Source of the DNA: Acinetobacter lwoffii
Lineage (GTDB): Bacteria > Pseudomonadota > Gammaproteobacteria > Pseudomonadales > Moraxellaceae
Length of the DNA: 64,000 bases
Direction: 5' to 3'
Assembly (NCBI RefSeq): GCF_022967985.1
Contig: NZ_JALJVC010000020.1
Location: forward strand, 1 to 64,000
Below, in pieces: positions 25,610 to 35,516 of the stretch; position 1 is the first letter of the stretch, and each line of letters starts with the position of its first letter. Position numbers and translations under genes: made by a program. Under the pieces are notes generated by a model. The model was given only the letters and a program-made list of their open reading frames with translations. It was not told where the DNA came from and did not search any database.

Positions 25610-26401
25610 ATGTCTTTATTTATTCATCATGCAGCATGGGTTGATGCGCCTTATGTAGTACTTTCCTCCGGATTAGGCGGACATGCCAGTTTCTGGAATC
25701 CACAAATTGAGGCTTTGCAGCAATATTTTCATGTGGTGGCCTATGATCAGGAAGGTTGTCATTCGGATTCTGAACTGTTGCCAACGCCTTATTCCGTAGA
25801 TCATATGGCCCGGCAGATCCTGGATTTATTGATTAGCCACAATATTCGTGAGTTTCATTTTATGGGTCATGCGTTGGGTGGGCATATTGGCATGCAACTC
25901 GCAACCTATCAGGTTGATAAAGCGTTTAAGTTATTCAGCCTGACTATGTTGAATGCCTGGGGAGAACTGGATTCACATACCCAAAAATGTTTTCAGGCAC
26001 GCACATCATTATTGTTGAATGGCGGAGCCGAGGCTTATGTGCGGGCACAAGCCTTATTTCTGTATCCTCCACACTGGATCTCGACACATCTTGACCCGTT
26101 AACAGAAGCAGAAAATAAGCAGTTATTAGTCTTTCCACCGATCCAAAATGTTCTGGCACGCTTACAAGCTGTACAGGCCTTTAAACTGGAAACAGAGCAT
26201 CAACAGGCACTCAAAGATGTTCCAATCCATCTGATTGCCAATCAGGATGATTTTCTGGTGCCTTATCAACGCTCGCAACAACTTCAGCAATTATTGCCGT
26301 ATAGTCAGCTCAGTCTGTTTGCAACAGGAGCGCATGCTTCTACAGTGACTGAAACCGCCCAGATCAACCAAAGCATACTGCAATTTGTAAAATCGGTCTG
26401 A
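25610..26401 (+). CDS. rutD: Pyrimidine utilization alpha/beta hydrolase RutD
   Basis: Thought to speed the hydrolysis of aminoacrylate to malonic semialdehyde in the Rut uracil-degradation pathway; 263 residues, cytoplasmic alpha/beta hydrolase. It resembles E. coli RutD throughout: YVVLSSGLGGHASFW near the N-terminus, VVAYDQEGCHSD, and FMGHALGGHIGMQLA (about residues 84-98). The nucleophile elbow reads G-H-A-L-G, with Ala where classical hydrolases have Ser, as in known RutD. It is separated from rutABCFG by a terminator and 330 bases, so it is a transcription unit of its own. Confidence 0.88.
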   Translation: MSLFIHHAAWVDAPYVVLSSGLGGHASFWNPQIEALQQYFHVVAYDQEGCHSDSELLPTPYSVDHMARQILDLLISHNIREFHFMGHALGGHIGMQLATYQVDKAFKLFSLTMLNAWGELDSHTQKCFQARTSLLLNGGAEAYVRAQALFLYPPHWISTHLDPLTEAENKQLLVFPPIQNVLARLQAVQAFKLETEHQQALKDVPIHLIANQDDFLVPYQRSQQLQQLLPYSQLSLFATGAHASTVTETAQINQSILQFVKSV

Positions 26402-26429
26402 TATTTTCAACATGTCACTTTGTTTGCTC

Positions 26430-26456
26430 AAGCCAGAACCTGTTTCTGGCTTTTTA
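26430..26456 (+). terminator. rutD terminator
   Basis: The stem AGCCAGAA / TTTCTGGCT followed by T5 lies 28 bases past the rutD stop. Confidence 0.8.
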
Positions 26457-26532
26457 TTTTTTCTAATGAATCATTTTTATGGTTTTTACTCAAAATCTGA
26501 TTCTTCCTAAACGCGATGATGATCAATCTTAA

Positions 26533-26549
26533 TGCACCTGAATGAAACA
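26533..26549 (+). promoter_or_regulatory. Possible NtrC half-site upstream of rutA
   Basis: TGCACCTGAATGAAACA keeps the left half (TGCACC) and central TG of the NtrC dyad but not the right half. It lies about 110 bases before the -24 element. Weak on its own. Confidence 0.35.
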
Positions 26550-26645
26550 CGATGAGCAAAATTGATTCATATGTGGAAATCATTATTTTACTAAAAATTC
26601 AAAAATATAAATATTAAGTATTTGAAAATAAATAACTAAAAATAA

Positions 26646-26663
26646 TTGGTATGCGGTTTGCAA
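26646..26663 (+). promoter_or_regulatory. Sigma-54 (-24/-12) promoter of rutABCFG
   Basis: TTGGTATGCGGTTTGCAA matches the RpoN pattern, with GG (26648-26649) and GC (26660-26661) exactly ten bases apart and a perfect TTGCA. The predicted start is near 26673, 66 bases before rutA. Confidence 0.8.
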
Positions 26664-26738
26664 TATTTTCAACATAAATAAAAAACCTGAATTGGCAACA
26701 GGATTTTGAATATTGGTTAAAAATAATGAGGTGTGAAA

Positions 26739-27845
26739 ATGAAAATAGGTGTCTTCTGTCCAATTGGAAATAACGGCTGGTTACTCTCTGAAAATGCACC
26801 ACAGTACATGCCGACTTTCGAGTTAAACAAACAAATCGTGCAGCGTGCTGAACACTATGGTTTCGATTTCGCACTTTCCATGATCAAGCTGCGTGGCTTT
26901 GGTGGCAAGACCGAATTCTGGGAACATAACCTGGAAACTTTTACCCTGATGGCGGGTCTCGCAGCGGTGAGCAGCAAAATTCAAATTTATGCAACGGCAG
27001 CCACTTTGGTCATGCCACCGGCAATTGTGGCACGTATGGCATCTACCATTGATTCTATTTCTAATGGCCGTTTCGGTCTGAATGTGGTGACCGGCTGGCA
27101 GCCACCTGAATACACCCAGATGGGCATGTGGCCTGGCAATGACTACTTTGGCAAACGCTATGATTATCTGTCTGAATATGTACGGATCCTGCGTGAACTT
27201 TGGGCGACTGGCAAATCAGACTTTAAAGGCGAGCATTTCCAGATGGAAGACTGCCGTGTGAGTCCACGCCCACAAGCAGATATGAAAATTATCTGTGCTG
27301 GTCAGTCGGATGCCGGTCTGGAATTTTCTGCGCAATATGCTGACTACAACTTCGTGTTTGGTAAAGGGCTGAATACACCGACCGCTTATGCAGAAATTAA
27401 TGACCGCTTAAAGGAAAAAACCGATGTCACCGGCCGTGAAGTACAAACTTATGTCCTATTTATGCTGATTGCGGCAGAAACTGATGAAGAAGCTCAAGTG
27501 AAATGGCAACACTATAACGATGGCGCAGATATGGAAGCGATTAACTGGTTGATGAATCAGGGCGGGAAAGACACGACTTCCGGTGCAGATACCAATATCC
27601 GTCAAATGGCGTCTAGCGTATCTCCAGTGAATATCAATATGGGAACCTTGGTGGGTTCTTATGAAAATGTGGCACGAATGTTGGATGAAATTGGCGAGAT
27701 CAAGGGCACTGAAGGTGTGTTGCTGACCTTTGATGATTTCGTTCAGGGTGTAGAAGATTTCGGTCAGAAAATCCAGCCATTGATGAAATGCCGTGACCAT
27801 ATTGTGATTGAGGGTGAAGCACCTGTACTGGAGAAAAGCGCATGA
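26739..27845 (+). CDS. rutA: Pyrimidine oxygenase RutA
   Basis: FMN-dependent, luciferase-like monooxygenase that opens the uracil ring between N3 and C4, giving ureidoacrylate peracid; 368 residues. The sequence follows E. coli RutA closely: [15 protein letters not shown] at the start, [36 protein letters not shown] and [15 protein letters not shown] lies five bases before the ATG at 26739; an earlier in-frame GTG at 26733 overlaps that site and is rejected. It is first in rutABCFG, and its stop overlaps the rutB start (ATGA). A sigma-54 promoter lies just upstream. Confidence 0.96.
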   Translation: MKIGVFCPIGNNGWLLSENAPQYMPTFELNKQIVQRAEHYGFDFALSMIKLRGFGGKTEFWEHNLETFTLMAGLAAVSSKIQIYATAATLVMPPAIVARMASTIDSISNGRFGLNVVTGWQPPEYTQMGMWPGNDYFGKRYDYLSEYVRILRELWATGKSDFKGEHFQMEDCRVSPRPQADMKIICAGQSDAGLEFSAQYADYNFVFGKGLNTPTAYAEINDRLKEKTDVTGREVQTYVLFMLIAAETDEEAQVKWQHYNDGADMEAINWLMNQGGKDTTSGADTNIRQMASSVSPVNINMGTLVGSYENVARMLDEIGEIKGTEGVLLTFDDFVQGVEDFGQKIQPLMKCRDHIVIEGEAPVLEKSA

Positions 27846-28603
27846 GTGAATTAGTGGTAAGGGCCGGTTTTACTGAAAAACTCGGTACCGGAAAATCGCT
27901 TAAAGCTGAGCCTGAAGCAATCTGCCTTGCACCTGAACAGACTGCCCTGATTGTGATTGACATGCAGAATGCCTATACCTCGCAGGGCGGCTATCTGGAT
28001 CTGGCGGGGTTTGATGTCTCAAAGACCAAACCAGTCGTAGAGAACATTAAAAAGGCAGTCGATGGAGCGCATGCGGCCGGTATTCAGGTCATCTATTTTA
28101 AAAATGGCTGGGATGCAGAATATAAGGAAGCAGGTGGTACGGATTCTCCGAATTTCCATAAATCCAATGCCTTAAAGACCATGCGTAAACGTCCTGAATT
28201 ACAGGGTCAATTGTTAGCAAAAGGCGGTTGGGATTTTGAGCTGATTGATGAGTTAAAGCCACTGCCACAAGACCTGGTGATCGAAAAGCCACGTTATAGC
28301 GGTTTCTTTAATACCGCGCTGGACAGCATGTTACGTGTGCGTGGTATTCGTAATCTGGTCTTTGTCGGGATTGCCACCAACGTTTGTGTAGAGTCGACAC
28401 TACGTGACGGCTTCTTTCTGGAGTATTTCGGTGTAGCACTTGCCGATGCCTGTCATCAGGCAGGTCCAGTCGAAGCCCATGAAGCCAGTCTGTATAACAT
28501 CAAGACCTTCTTTGGCTGGGTGTCAGATACTGCAAATTTTGTCGATACCTTTCAAAAAGAAAGTGAGTCACTAAAAGAAACTGAATTGGCTGTAAGCGCG
28601 TAA
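27842..28603 (+). CDS. rutB: Ureidoacrylate amidohydrolase RutB
   Basis: Isochorismatase-like hydrolase that splits ureidoacrylate (or its peracid) to aminoacrylate and carbamate. It is 253 residues with the catalytic triad visible: Asp in [10 protein letters not shown] (about residue 40), Lys in [13 protein letters not shown] (about 148) and Cys in [15 protein letters not shown] (about 181). The ATG overlaps the rutA stop by four bases, showing translational coupling. Its product is passed to RutC and RutD. Confidence 0.95.
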   Translation: MSELVVRAGFTEKLGTGKSLKAEPEAICLAPEQTALIVIDMQNAYTSQGGYLDLAGFDVSKTKPVVENIKKAVDGAHAAGIQVIYFKNGWDAEYKEAGGTDSPNFHKSNALKTMRKRPELQGQLLAKGGWDFELIDELKPLPQDLVIEKPRYSGFFNTALDSMLRVRGIRNLVFVGIATNVCVESTLRDGFFLEYFGVALADACHQAGPVEAHEASLYNIKTFFGWVSDTANFVDTFQKESESLKETELAVSA

Positions 28604-28636
28604 AGAATTAAAGAACAGAATTAAGGAAAAAATAGT

Positions 28637-29017
28637 ATGCCTAAAGAAATCATTATTCCAGCAGGAACATCGAAACCATTAGCACCGTATGTACCGGCAA
28701 CCAAGGCAGACAATATTGTGTATGTATCCGGTACATTGGCCTTTGATGAAAATAATAATGTGGTGCATGTCGGTGATGCCGCAGCACAGACCCGTCATAT
28801 TCTGGAAACCATCAAGCGTGTGATTGAAGAAGCAGGCGGCAGTATGGATGACGTGACCTTTAACCATGTCTTTGTCAAAGACTGGGCAGATTATGCTGCG
28901 ATTAATGCAGTTTATGCAGAATATTTCCCGGGAGATAAACCGGCACGGTATTGCGTACAGACAGGTTTGGTCAAACCTGATGCGCTGGTCGAAATTGCTT
29001 CGATTGCCCATGTATAA
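28637..29017 (+). CDS. rutC: RutC, RidA/YjgF family enamine/aminoacrylate deaminase
   Basis: Small RidA-family protein of 126 residues proposed to act on the aminoacrylate stage of the Rut pathway. The family signature with the conserved Arg is in [21 protein letters not shown] (about residues 99-119), and [19 protein letters not shown] lies near the N-terminus. AAGGAAAAAATAGT precedes the ATG. It is the third gene of the operon, 33 bases after rutB. Confidence 0.93.
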   Translation: MPKEIIIPAGTSKPLAPYVPATKADNIVYVSGTLAFDENNNVVHVGDAAAQTRHILETIKRVIEEAGGSMDDVTFNHVFVKDWADYAAINAVYAEYFPGDKPARYCVQTGLVKPDALVEIASIAHV

Positions 29018-29096
29018 GCCGATCCACCTGATTCAATCTCATTACTAGATGCCCCAGGTCTGAAACTGAATATTGACTTGGGGGCGGGAGAACAGC

Positions 29097-29678
29097 ATGA
29101 ATGCCAAACTATCTAAAATCATCACAGAGACAGTTGCAGAAAATAAAGCATTAAATAAGGTTTTGGCGACTAACGCATCGGGTGACATCTTTACCCAGGT
29201 CGATCAGCAGATTTTCCGTCAGGGCATGTCTAATCTAGGTGCTGCAGTGAATGTCATTACCACGCAAGGCGATGCAGGAATGGCTGGATTTACCGCTTCG
29301 GCCGTATGTAGCGTGACGGATACACCACCAACGTTACTGGTGTGCCTGAACCGTTCTGCGTCAGTCTATGAAACCTTTAAAAAGAATCAGGTGTTATGTG
29401 TGAATACCCTGGCATCACATCAACAAAATCTTTCCAATCTGTTTGGTGGAAAAACACCAATGGCAGAGCGTTTCAGTCAGGGGAACTGGAAAACTTTGGT
29501 GACCCAGTCGCCTGTACTTGAAGATGCCTTAGTCAGTTTTGACTGCGAGGTGGTCCAATGTTTATCCGTAGGCAGTCATGACGTGCTGTTCTGTGAGGTG
29601 AAAGCCATGTGCCAGAGTCAAGGCAATGCGCTGATGTACTTCAACCGTTCTTACTGTGAGCCACACAAAATGTGCTAA
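29097..29678 (+). CDS. rutF: Flavin reductase RutF
   Basis: NADH-dependent FMN reductase that feeds reduced flavin to RutA; 193 residues, flavin-reductase-like split-barrel fold. Characteristic parts: [40 protein letters not shown] and [18 protein letters not shown]. The frame can be read from a TTG at 29073, but GGGAG six bases before the ATG at 29097 decides the start. It lies between rutC and rutG. In E. coli rutDE would sit before it; here rutD is elsewhere and rutE is not seen. Confidence 0.92.
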   Translation: MNAKLSKIITETVAENKALNKVLATNASGDIFTQVDQQIFRQGMSNLGAAVNVITTQGDAGMAGFTASAVCSVTDTPPTLLVCLNRSASVYETFKKNQVLCVNTLASHQQNLSNLFGGKTPMAERFSQGNWKTLVTQSPVLEDALVSFDCEVVQCLSVGSHDVLFCEVKAMCQSQGNALMYFNRSYCEPHKMC

Positions 29679-29711
29679 TTCAATTCAATCCTAATCAAGG
29701 AGGGGAAGCCG

Positions 29712-31067
29712 ATGCAAGAAAAAGAAACGTGGTTTCCAAAATTTAAGCCTTACCAAGGCAATCTCGATACCACACCCGTGCAAACAGATGAATATCTGCC
29801 TGCTGGAAAAAGTATTATTCTCGGGTTGCAGCATGTGTTTGCCATGTTTGGCGCAACCGTGCTGGCACCCTTATTAATGGGGTTTGATCCCAATCTCACG
29901 ATTTTCATTACCGGGATTGGGACCATTTTATTTTTCCTGATCACGGGCGGTCGATTGCCTAGTTATCTGGGATCCAGCTTTGCCTTTATTGGTGCGGTCG
30001 TCGCAGTTACAGGTTATTCCGGAGTTGGTGCGAATCCTAATATCGGACTGGCGCTTGGCGGTACCATTGCCTGCGGTATTGTTTATGCCTTGATTGGTTT
30101 GCTGGTCATGAAAACCGGTACCAACTGGATTGAAAAACTGATGCCGCCAGTAGTGACAGGCGTGATTGTGATGATCATTGGTTTGAACCTGGCGCCAGTC
30201 GCAATTAAGAGTGTTTCAGCGAACCAGTTTGATTCGTGGATGGCATTAATCACCATTATCTGTATCAGTGTGATTGCTGTGTTTACCCGAGGAATGGTAC
30301 GCCGTTTACTGCTGTTATTAGGCCTACTGTCTTCCTACCTGATTTATTTCCTCTTCACTAATGTGATGGGCTTCGGACCTGCGATTGATTTCAGCAAAGT
30401 CAGTGAAGCAGCATGGTTTGGTCTGCCAAATTTCCAGAGTCCAGTCTTTGAAATGAATGCGATGCTGATGATTGCACCAGTGGCCATTATTCTGGTTGCG
30501 GAAAATCTGGGACACTTTAAGGCAGTCTCTGCGATGACCGGTAAAAACCTGTCACCGTATATGGGACGCGGTTTCTTTGCTGATGGGGTGTGTACTTCAT
30601 TATCCGCTTCTGTCGGCGGTACCGGGATGACGACTTATGCTGAAAATATCGGTGTGATGGCAGTCACAAAAGTGTATGCAACCACCGTGTTTATCTTTGC
30701 CGGGATCTTCGCTATTTTGCTGGGCCTTTCACCTAAATTTGGCGCGGTGATCAGTACCATTCCAGTAGCTTTATTGGGTGGCGCATCGATTGTGGTCTTC
30801 GGGTTGATTACCGTGGCGGGTGCCAAAATCTGGGTGGATAACCATGTTGATTTTACCAAGAACAGTACCCTGATTATTGGGGCGGTGTGTCTGATTATGG
30901 GGACAGGTAATTATAGCTTGCAGATTGGTGGTTTCGATTTGGGTGGTATCGGTACTGCGACTTTGGCTGCGATTTTGTTGAACCTGTTCCTAAATCGTGG
31001 TGAAGATAAAGAATTGCCTGAACCTGCATCGACCGCAACAGAAGTTGAGGTTAAGCCAGTCGCTTAA
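29712..31067 (+). CDS. rutG: Uracil/pyrimidine permease RutG
   Basis: Nucleobase:cation symporter-2 (UraA-type) transporter of 451 residues with about 12-14 membrane segments, importing uracil or thymine for the Rut pathway. Family motifs: LGLQHVFAMFGATVLAPLLMG near the N-terminus and VAENLGHFKAVSAMTG (about residues 262-277), with the Glu that binds the base. A charged tail follows the last segment. AAGGAGGGG precedes the ATG at about six bases. It is the fifth gene of the operon. Confidence 0.95.
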   Translation: MQEKETWFPKFKPYQGNLDTTPVQTDEYLPAGKSIILGLQHVFAMFGATVLAPLLMGFDPNLTIFITGIGTILFFLITGGRLPSYLGSSFAFIGAVVAVTGYSGVGANPNIGLALGGTIACGIVYALIGLLVMKTGTNWIEKLMPPVVTGVIVMIIGLNLAPVAIKSVSANQFDSWMALITIICISVIAVFTRGMVRRLLLLLGLLSSYLIYFLFTNVMGFGPAIDFSKVSEAAWFGLPNFQSPVFEMNAMLMIAPVAIILVAENLGHFKAVSAMTGKNLSPYMGRGFFADGVCTSLSASVGGTGMTTYAENIGVMAVTKVYATTVFIFAGIFAILLGLSPKFGAVISTIPVALLGGASIVVFGLITVAGAKIWVDNHVDFTKNSTLIIGAVCLIMGTGNYSLQIGGFDLGGIGTATLAAILLNLFLNRGEDKELPEPASTATEVEVKPVA

Positions 31068-31082
31068 TATAAGGAGTATTTT

Positions 31083-31958
31083 TTGAGTCATACAGTTGCA
31101 TTTTTAGGACTTGGGGCAATGGGCTGGCATATGGCCTCCCATTTGCCAAAACTCGGACATCCGGTTTGGGTCTGGAACCGGACTGAACAGAAAGCGCTAG
31201 ATCATGCTCAATCTTTCAGGACTCTGGCAGTGGGTATTGAACAGGCGGTTCAGGCAGATTTTATCTTTTCCTGTTTGCCGACCAGTCAGGATGTGGAAGC
31301 ATTAATTGAGGCACATCCACCCAAGCAAGGTGCAATCTGGATTGACTGTACCAGCGGTGTGCCGGAATTGGCGCAAAAACTGGCAAACCTACTGGAGCAA
31401 CAGGGAAGTTATTATCTGGATGCTCCGGTATCTGGTCAGACTGTTGGGGCAGAAAAAGGCACTTTGACCGTGATGGTGGGAGGAAATGTATCCGCTTTTG
31501 AGCAAGCCAAACCGGTCATTGCTGCTTTTGCTGGCTTGATTGAATATGTGGGAGAAAGTGGTTCCGGTTTTGCAGTGAAAGCCGTGAATAATACCTTAAT
31601 GGCGACTCACTTATGGGCATTGGCTGAAGGCTTGACTGTACTGAAAGGGCAGGGAGTTGATTTAAGCAGTGCGTTGAACTGTATTAATCATTCTAGTGGT
31701 AAAAGCAGCATGTCAGAAAATATCATGGCACAGCGGGTTTTAAGCCGTGAGTTTCATAAAACCTTTGCGCTGGATTTATTGCAGAAAGATATTGGTATTG
31801 CTTTGGAACTAGTGCAACAGCAGCAACTGGATTTATCAGTGATGTCATTGGTGCAACAACAGTTTCAGCAGATTGCCAAACCTCAGGCCAGTCAGCTGGA
31901 TTTCTCTGCTGCGGTGCAAGGACTGGAACAGCGGACTCAAATTGAATTAAGAAGATAA
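31083..31958 (+). CDS. NAD(P)-dependent beta-hydroxyacid dehydrogenase (3-HIBDH family)
   Basis: Oxidoreductase of the 3-hydroxyisobutyrate/tartronate-semialdehyde family, 291 residues. The N-terminal Rossmann motif is FLGLGAMGWHMASHL (about residues 6-20), the substrate block is DAPVSGQTVGAEKGTLTVMVGG (about 117-138), and the catalytic Lys lies in VKAVNNTLMATHLWALAEG (about 166-184). It starts with TTG, six bases after AAGGAG, 15 bases past rutG. Position in the rut operon and the absence of rutE suggest it reduces malonic semialdehyde to 3-hydroxypropionate (inference). A bidirectional terminator follows. Confidence 0.88.
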   Translation: MSHTVAFLGLGAMGWHMASHLPKLGHPVWVWNRTEQKALDHAQSFRTLAVGIEQAVQADFIFSCLPTSQDVEALIEAHPPKQGAIWIDCTSGVPELAQKLANLLEQQGSYYLDAPVSGQTVGAEKGTLTVMVGGNVSAFEQAKPVIAAFAGLIEYVGESGSGFAVKAVNNTLMATHLWALAEGLTVLKGQGVDLSSALNCINHSSGKSSMSENIMAQRVLSREFHKTFALDLLQKDIGIALELVQQQQLDLSVMSLVQQQFQQIAKPQASQLDFSAAVQGLEQRTQIELRR

Positions 31959-32025
31959 TCTTTTCAAACAATATTAAAGACAGTGTTAAAGAAGTTATAG
32001 CTATAGATATATCAGTTTAAAATTT

Positions 32026-32056
32026 AAAAAGCCGGGAATTTTAATTCCCGGCTTTA
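32026..32056. terminator. Bidirectional terminator between the rut operon and the CMD gene
   Basis: The strong stem AAAGCCGGGAATT / AATTCCCGGCTTT, with A and T tracts, serves convergent genes on both sides. Confidence 0.88.
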
Positions 32057-32092
32057 TTTATTCATTAGGCAGCTCAATAGCCTTAGTAAATC

Positions 32093-32485
32093 TTAATTCT
32101 GTTGATTTGCCTGATATTCCTGAATCACTTCGAGCGCTGCACGAAACGCTTCCTGGGTTGCCGGTGCACCGCAGTAAGGCAGGCTATGCAACAACACTTC
32201 CTGAATTTCCTCAACCGTTGCGCCGTTATTTAGGGCACCTCGCACATGACCTTTTAGTTCAGTGGGACTTTTTTGCGCGGTTAGAAATGCAATGGTAATT
32301 AAAGAACGATATTTACGCGGTAAAATACCTTCACGTTGCCAGGTCGAACCCCAGGCATGTTCATTAATCCAGTCCTGTAATGGCTGGGTAAAAGGCACGG
32401 TATTTTCCTGAGCACGCTGCACAAAGCTTTCCCCCATTACTTCAGTACGGACTTTCAAGCCATTTTCATAATCTTGTTGTGACAT
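32093..32485 (-). CDS. Carboxymuconolactone decarboxylase family protein
   Basis: The 130-residue CMD-family protein has the size of PcaC-type 4-carboxymuconolactone decarboxylase. The conserved core is LPRKYRSLITIAFLTAQKSPTELKGHVRGALNNGATVEEIQEVLLH, with the catalytic Glu/His region and PYCGAPATQEAF. There are no CxxC cysteines, so it is not an AhpD-type peroxidase. No other protocatechuate-pathway gene is nearby, so the substrate is open. It converges with the rut operon and starts with ATG. Confidence 0.85.
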   Translation of the reverse strand: MSQQDYENGLKVRTEVMGESFVQRAQENTVPFTQPLQDWINEHAWGSTWQREGILPRKYRSLITIAFLTAQKSPTELKGHVRGALNNGATVEEIQEVLLHSLPYCGAPATQEAFRAALEVIQEYQANQQN

Positions 32486-32562
32486 GCTTTATCCTCAATT
32501 TTATTATTGCTTTAGCTTAACGCTTTTAAGCCAAAATACTATCGTGCAATAGTCGTAAAAAA

Positions 32563-32582
32563 AAGTGGCTGAAAAGCCACTT
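32563..32582 (-). terminator. Terminator of the acyl-CoA dehydrogenase gene
   Basis: The 8-bp stem AAGTGGCT / AGCCACTT with a GAAA-type loop and T8 on the minus strand lies about 75 bases past the fadE-like stop. Confidence 0.8.
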
Positions 32583-32657
32583 ATGAAGCTTCCAAAGTGA
32601 GGTATTGAAACATGGCTCCACTCTGGAATTTATGACACCTTTGATCAAAAGTTTGAT

Positions 32658-35162
32658 TTAAGGTGATACTGAGTGTGAAGGATCAGTTTGCACTGAAGTA
32701 TCGGTACCTGTAGCATCTTCCTTGATGAGATACGGATTCTCAAGCTCTAATACCTCATTCAAATGCAGATCGAATACATCGGTCAACATGCTGTCATAAC
32801 GGCGCGCATTATAGTGCAGCAGTTTTTCTGCTTCCTGATCATTAATAAAGCCTTGTAGCTGTGCATCGGCTACATGCTCAGCAAAACTGAGTCCTTTAAA
32901 TTGTCCTTTATTTTCAGCTTTTTTAAAGCGATCCCAGAGTTTTTCAATCTCGAGTAGCAGATTGAAAGTAGATTCCATACGGCCAGTGACATCATTTTCA
33001 TTAATATTATAGTAGACATGTTTTTTGAGTGACTGCCGGAAAGCATTGTTTTCCATCATGCTGTTTGCTACCTGTTGTTTCAGCTGGTCTGATGGTTTCT
33101 GTACCGGACGGCCAAATGGGAAACATAGCAGTTTGACCATGCCTGCTGCTGCACCTGATGGAAAGTTGGCAAACAGGTCAAAAAATGCTTCTTGCGCTGT
33201 ATACAGAGACTTTTCTACCGCAAGCTGTGCATGTAAACGCTCATCTTCAGTCTTTTTGCTATGCTCAAAATATTTCAGAATTGAGGAAGCAATAAACAGA
33301 TGTGCATGAATATCGGCCAGACGACCCGAAAGCATTTCCTTACGTTTGATATCCCCTGCGAGTAAACCTAGGCACATATCCGCAGTTAAAGCAAAGTTGG
33401 CACTCAGCCGATTAATGATCTTATAATAAGGCTGGGTGAAATCAACCGCACTTTGCGGCGCAGCACTTGAGCCACCTGTAAAGGTATAGGCAAAGGAGCG
33501 AGCAGTCCGGTTAAAGGTGTAACCCAAATGCTTAAACAGCAAGTTATCAAAAGGATTTAGAGCCGCTGCCGAGTCTTCTGCCTGTAAGAGCTGTAATTCT
33601 TCATATAGATAAGGATGGCAGCGCATTGAACCCTGTCCAAAAATCATCAAGGAACGACTGAGAATATTGGCACCTTCGACGGTAATGGAGACTGGAATTG
33701 CCTGATAGTAAGGTGCCAGAAAGTTACGCGGCCCCATCTGAATGGCACGACCACCGACCACATCCATGCCGTGATTGACCACTTTACGCATGCCTTCAGT
33801 TGCATAGTATTTGGCAATCGCCGTCATTACGGCAGGCTTGCCACCCTGATTCAGACCACAGGTGACCAGATAACGGAAGGCTTCCAGCATATAGGTGTCA
33901 CTGGCGATTTCACTATTGGCTTCCTGAACACCCTCAAACTTACCAACTGAAATCTTGAATTGCTGACGAATACGAGAGAAAGCACCCACATTTAAATAAG
34001 TCATTTCTGAAGTAGAAGTAGACAGCGCTGGTAGGGAAATGCCACGACCGACTGCCAAACATTCCATCAGCATGCGCCATCCTTTACCGGCATTTTTTAC
34101 GCCACCTATAATCCAGTCCAGAGGAATAAACACATCTTTACCTTCAACCGTACCATTCATAAATGGCGGTCCCGGGTTATGCCGTGGTCCCACTATTACG
34201 CCTTCATGACTGGCAGGAAGCAGGGCACAGGTAATACCGTATTCAGTCTGTTCACCCAAGAGATGATCGGGGTCATACATTTTAAAGGCCAGGCCTACTA
34301 CTGTCGCAATTGGAGCTAACGTAATCCAGCGTTTGGAAAAATTCATTCTCAGGCCTAAGACTTCCTGACCTTCAAACTGGCCATAGCAGACCACGCCCGT
34401 ATCAGGAATCGCACCGGCATCCGAACCGGCCTCTGGACTGGTCAAACCGAAACAGGGAATTTCTTCACCACGCGCCAGACCCGGCAGATAACGGTTTTTC
34501 TGTTCTTCGGTACCGTAATGCAGCAACAGCTCACCCGGTCCGAGTGAATTCGGCACCATACAACTCACAGCTGTGGTCAGAGAACGCGAAGCAATCTTGC
34601 TCATCACCCGACTTTGGGCAAAGGAGCTAAAGGCACGACCGCCGTATTCTTTGGGAATAATCAGGCCTAAGAAACCATGTTCCTTAATATATTGCCAGAC
34701 ATGATCAGGCAGCGCTTTCTGCTCATGGATTTCCCATTCATCCAGCATGCTGCACAAGGTCTCAACCTCATTGTCCAGAAAAGCTTGTTCTTCTAGCGAT
34801 AATTTGGGATAGGGATAACTGTTAAAGGTTTCCCAGTTCGGTGCACCCATAAACAGTTCTTTTTCCCACCAGCTGGTTCCGGAGTCCAGTGCTTCACGTT
34901 CTGTCGGGCTGATACTCGGCATGGCATTGGCCAGTGCTTTATAGGCCGGTTTAGAAATGAACGACATACGTAAAGGGTCGATCATCACCGCAAGGCTAAT
35001 CAGGATGAGCGGGATACCAAGAATCAGTGACCACGGACTAAGAAAGGCACAGACCACTGACACGACCATCAGCACGATTGCACCCGCACTACGCGAGAGC
35101 TGAAAATAGAAAACCGCCCATAAACTCAGTAATAGCAGTAGTACAGCAAATATAAATAGCAT
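32658..35162 (-). CDS. fadE: Acyl-CoA dehydrogenase FadE
   Basis: First enzyme of fatty-acid beta-oxidation, converting acyl-CoA to trans-2-enoyl-CoA with FAD. At 834 residues it has the large FadE form, with two N-terminal membrane segments (about residues 1-20 and 27-60) followed by the acyl-CoA dehydrogenase core (about 130-560) and a long C-terminal domain. Core motifs: CFGLTSPEAGSDAGAIPDTG, GPPFMNGTVEGKDVFIPLDWIIGG, and VVNHGMDVVGGRAIQMGPRN. It starts with ATG. The neighbours do not form an operon with it. An IclR- or TetR-type regulator is not seen nearby. Confidence 0.94.
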   Translation of the reverse strand: MLFIFAVLLLLLSLWAVFYFQLSRSAGAIVLMVVSVVCAFLSPWSLILGIPLILISLAVMIDPLRMSFISKPAYKALANAMPSISPTEREALDSGTSWWEKELFMGAPNWETFNSYPYPKLSLEEQAFLDNEVETLCSMLDEWEIHEQKALPDHVWQYIKEHGFLGLIIPKEYGGRAFSSFAQSRVMSKIASRSLTTAVSCMVPNSLGPGELLLHYGTEEQKNRYLPGLARGEEIPCFGLTSPEAGSDAGAIPDTGVVCYGQFEGQEVLGLRMNFSKRWITLAPIATVVGLAFKMYDPDHLLGEQTEYGITCALLPASHEGVIVGPRHNPGPPFMNGTVEGKDVFIPLDWIIGGVKNAGKGWRMLMECLAVGRGISLPALSTSTSEMTYLNVGAFSRIRQQFKISVGKFEGVQEANSEIASDTYMLEAFRYLVTCGLNQGGKPAVMTAIAKYYATEGMRKVVNHGMDVVGGRAIQMGPRNFLAPYYQAIPVSITVEGANILSRSLMIFGQGSMRCHPYLYEELQLLQAEDSAAALNPFDNLLFKHLGYTFNRTARSFAYTFTGGSSAAPQSAVDFTQPYYKIINRLSANFALTADMCLGLLAGDIKRKEMLSGRLADIHAHLFIASSILKYFEHSKKTEDERLHAQLAVEKSLYTAQEAFFDLFANFPSGAAAGMVKLLCFPFGRPVQKPSDQLKQQVANSMMENNAFRQSLKKHVYYNINENDVTGRMESTFNLLLEIEKLWDRFKKAENKGQFKGLSFAEHVADAQLQGFINDQEAEKLLHYNARRYDSMLTDVFDLHLNEVLELENPYLIKEDATGTDTSVQTDPSHSVSP

Positions 35163-35467
35163 TGTTATAGTTCTCCAGATTTATACAACGCTGCCTGTGC
35201 CGAGATCTCATAGAATTTTTGTCACAGTTCATTCATTTTTTTTGTCGCTTGAGGATCGGACAGGTTCAGCATTGCACGTGTGAGAATGATCGTTTTCAAC
35301 TCTTGCAACGATATTTTTAAATCTTTCATCTATTTTTGAGATTGTTTGAAAAATGCTCAGTCTTCAAGTGAGAACGCGCAAAGAAATGTGAAGATAAGTA
35401 ATGACTTAATCTTATCTAAAATAAAAAATGGGGTTTAAGGCTGAGTAAAATTTTAAATATGGATATT

Positions 35468-35499
35468 AAAAAGCCCTCTACTTGAGAGGGCTTTTATTT
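35468..35499 (-). terminator. lipA terminator
   Basis: The stem AAAAGCCCTCT / AGAGGGCTTTT lies about 18 bases past the lipA stop, with T-rich minus-strand flank. Confidence 0.85.
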
Positions 35500-35516
35500 C
35501 ATTGGTTTAAACAGGA

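Larger units (their letters stand above)
26402..26738. other. Regulatory region between rutD and rutA
   Basis: No gene is seen. It contains the rutD terminator (about 26430-26456), an NtrC-type half-site near 26533 and the sigma-54 promoter of rutA at 26646-26663, each listed separately. Confidence 0.75.
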
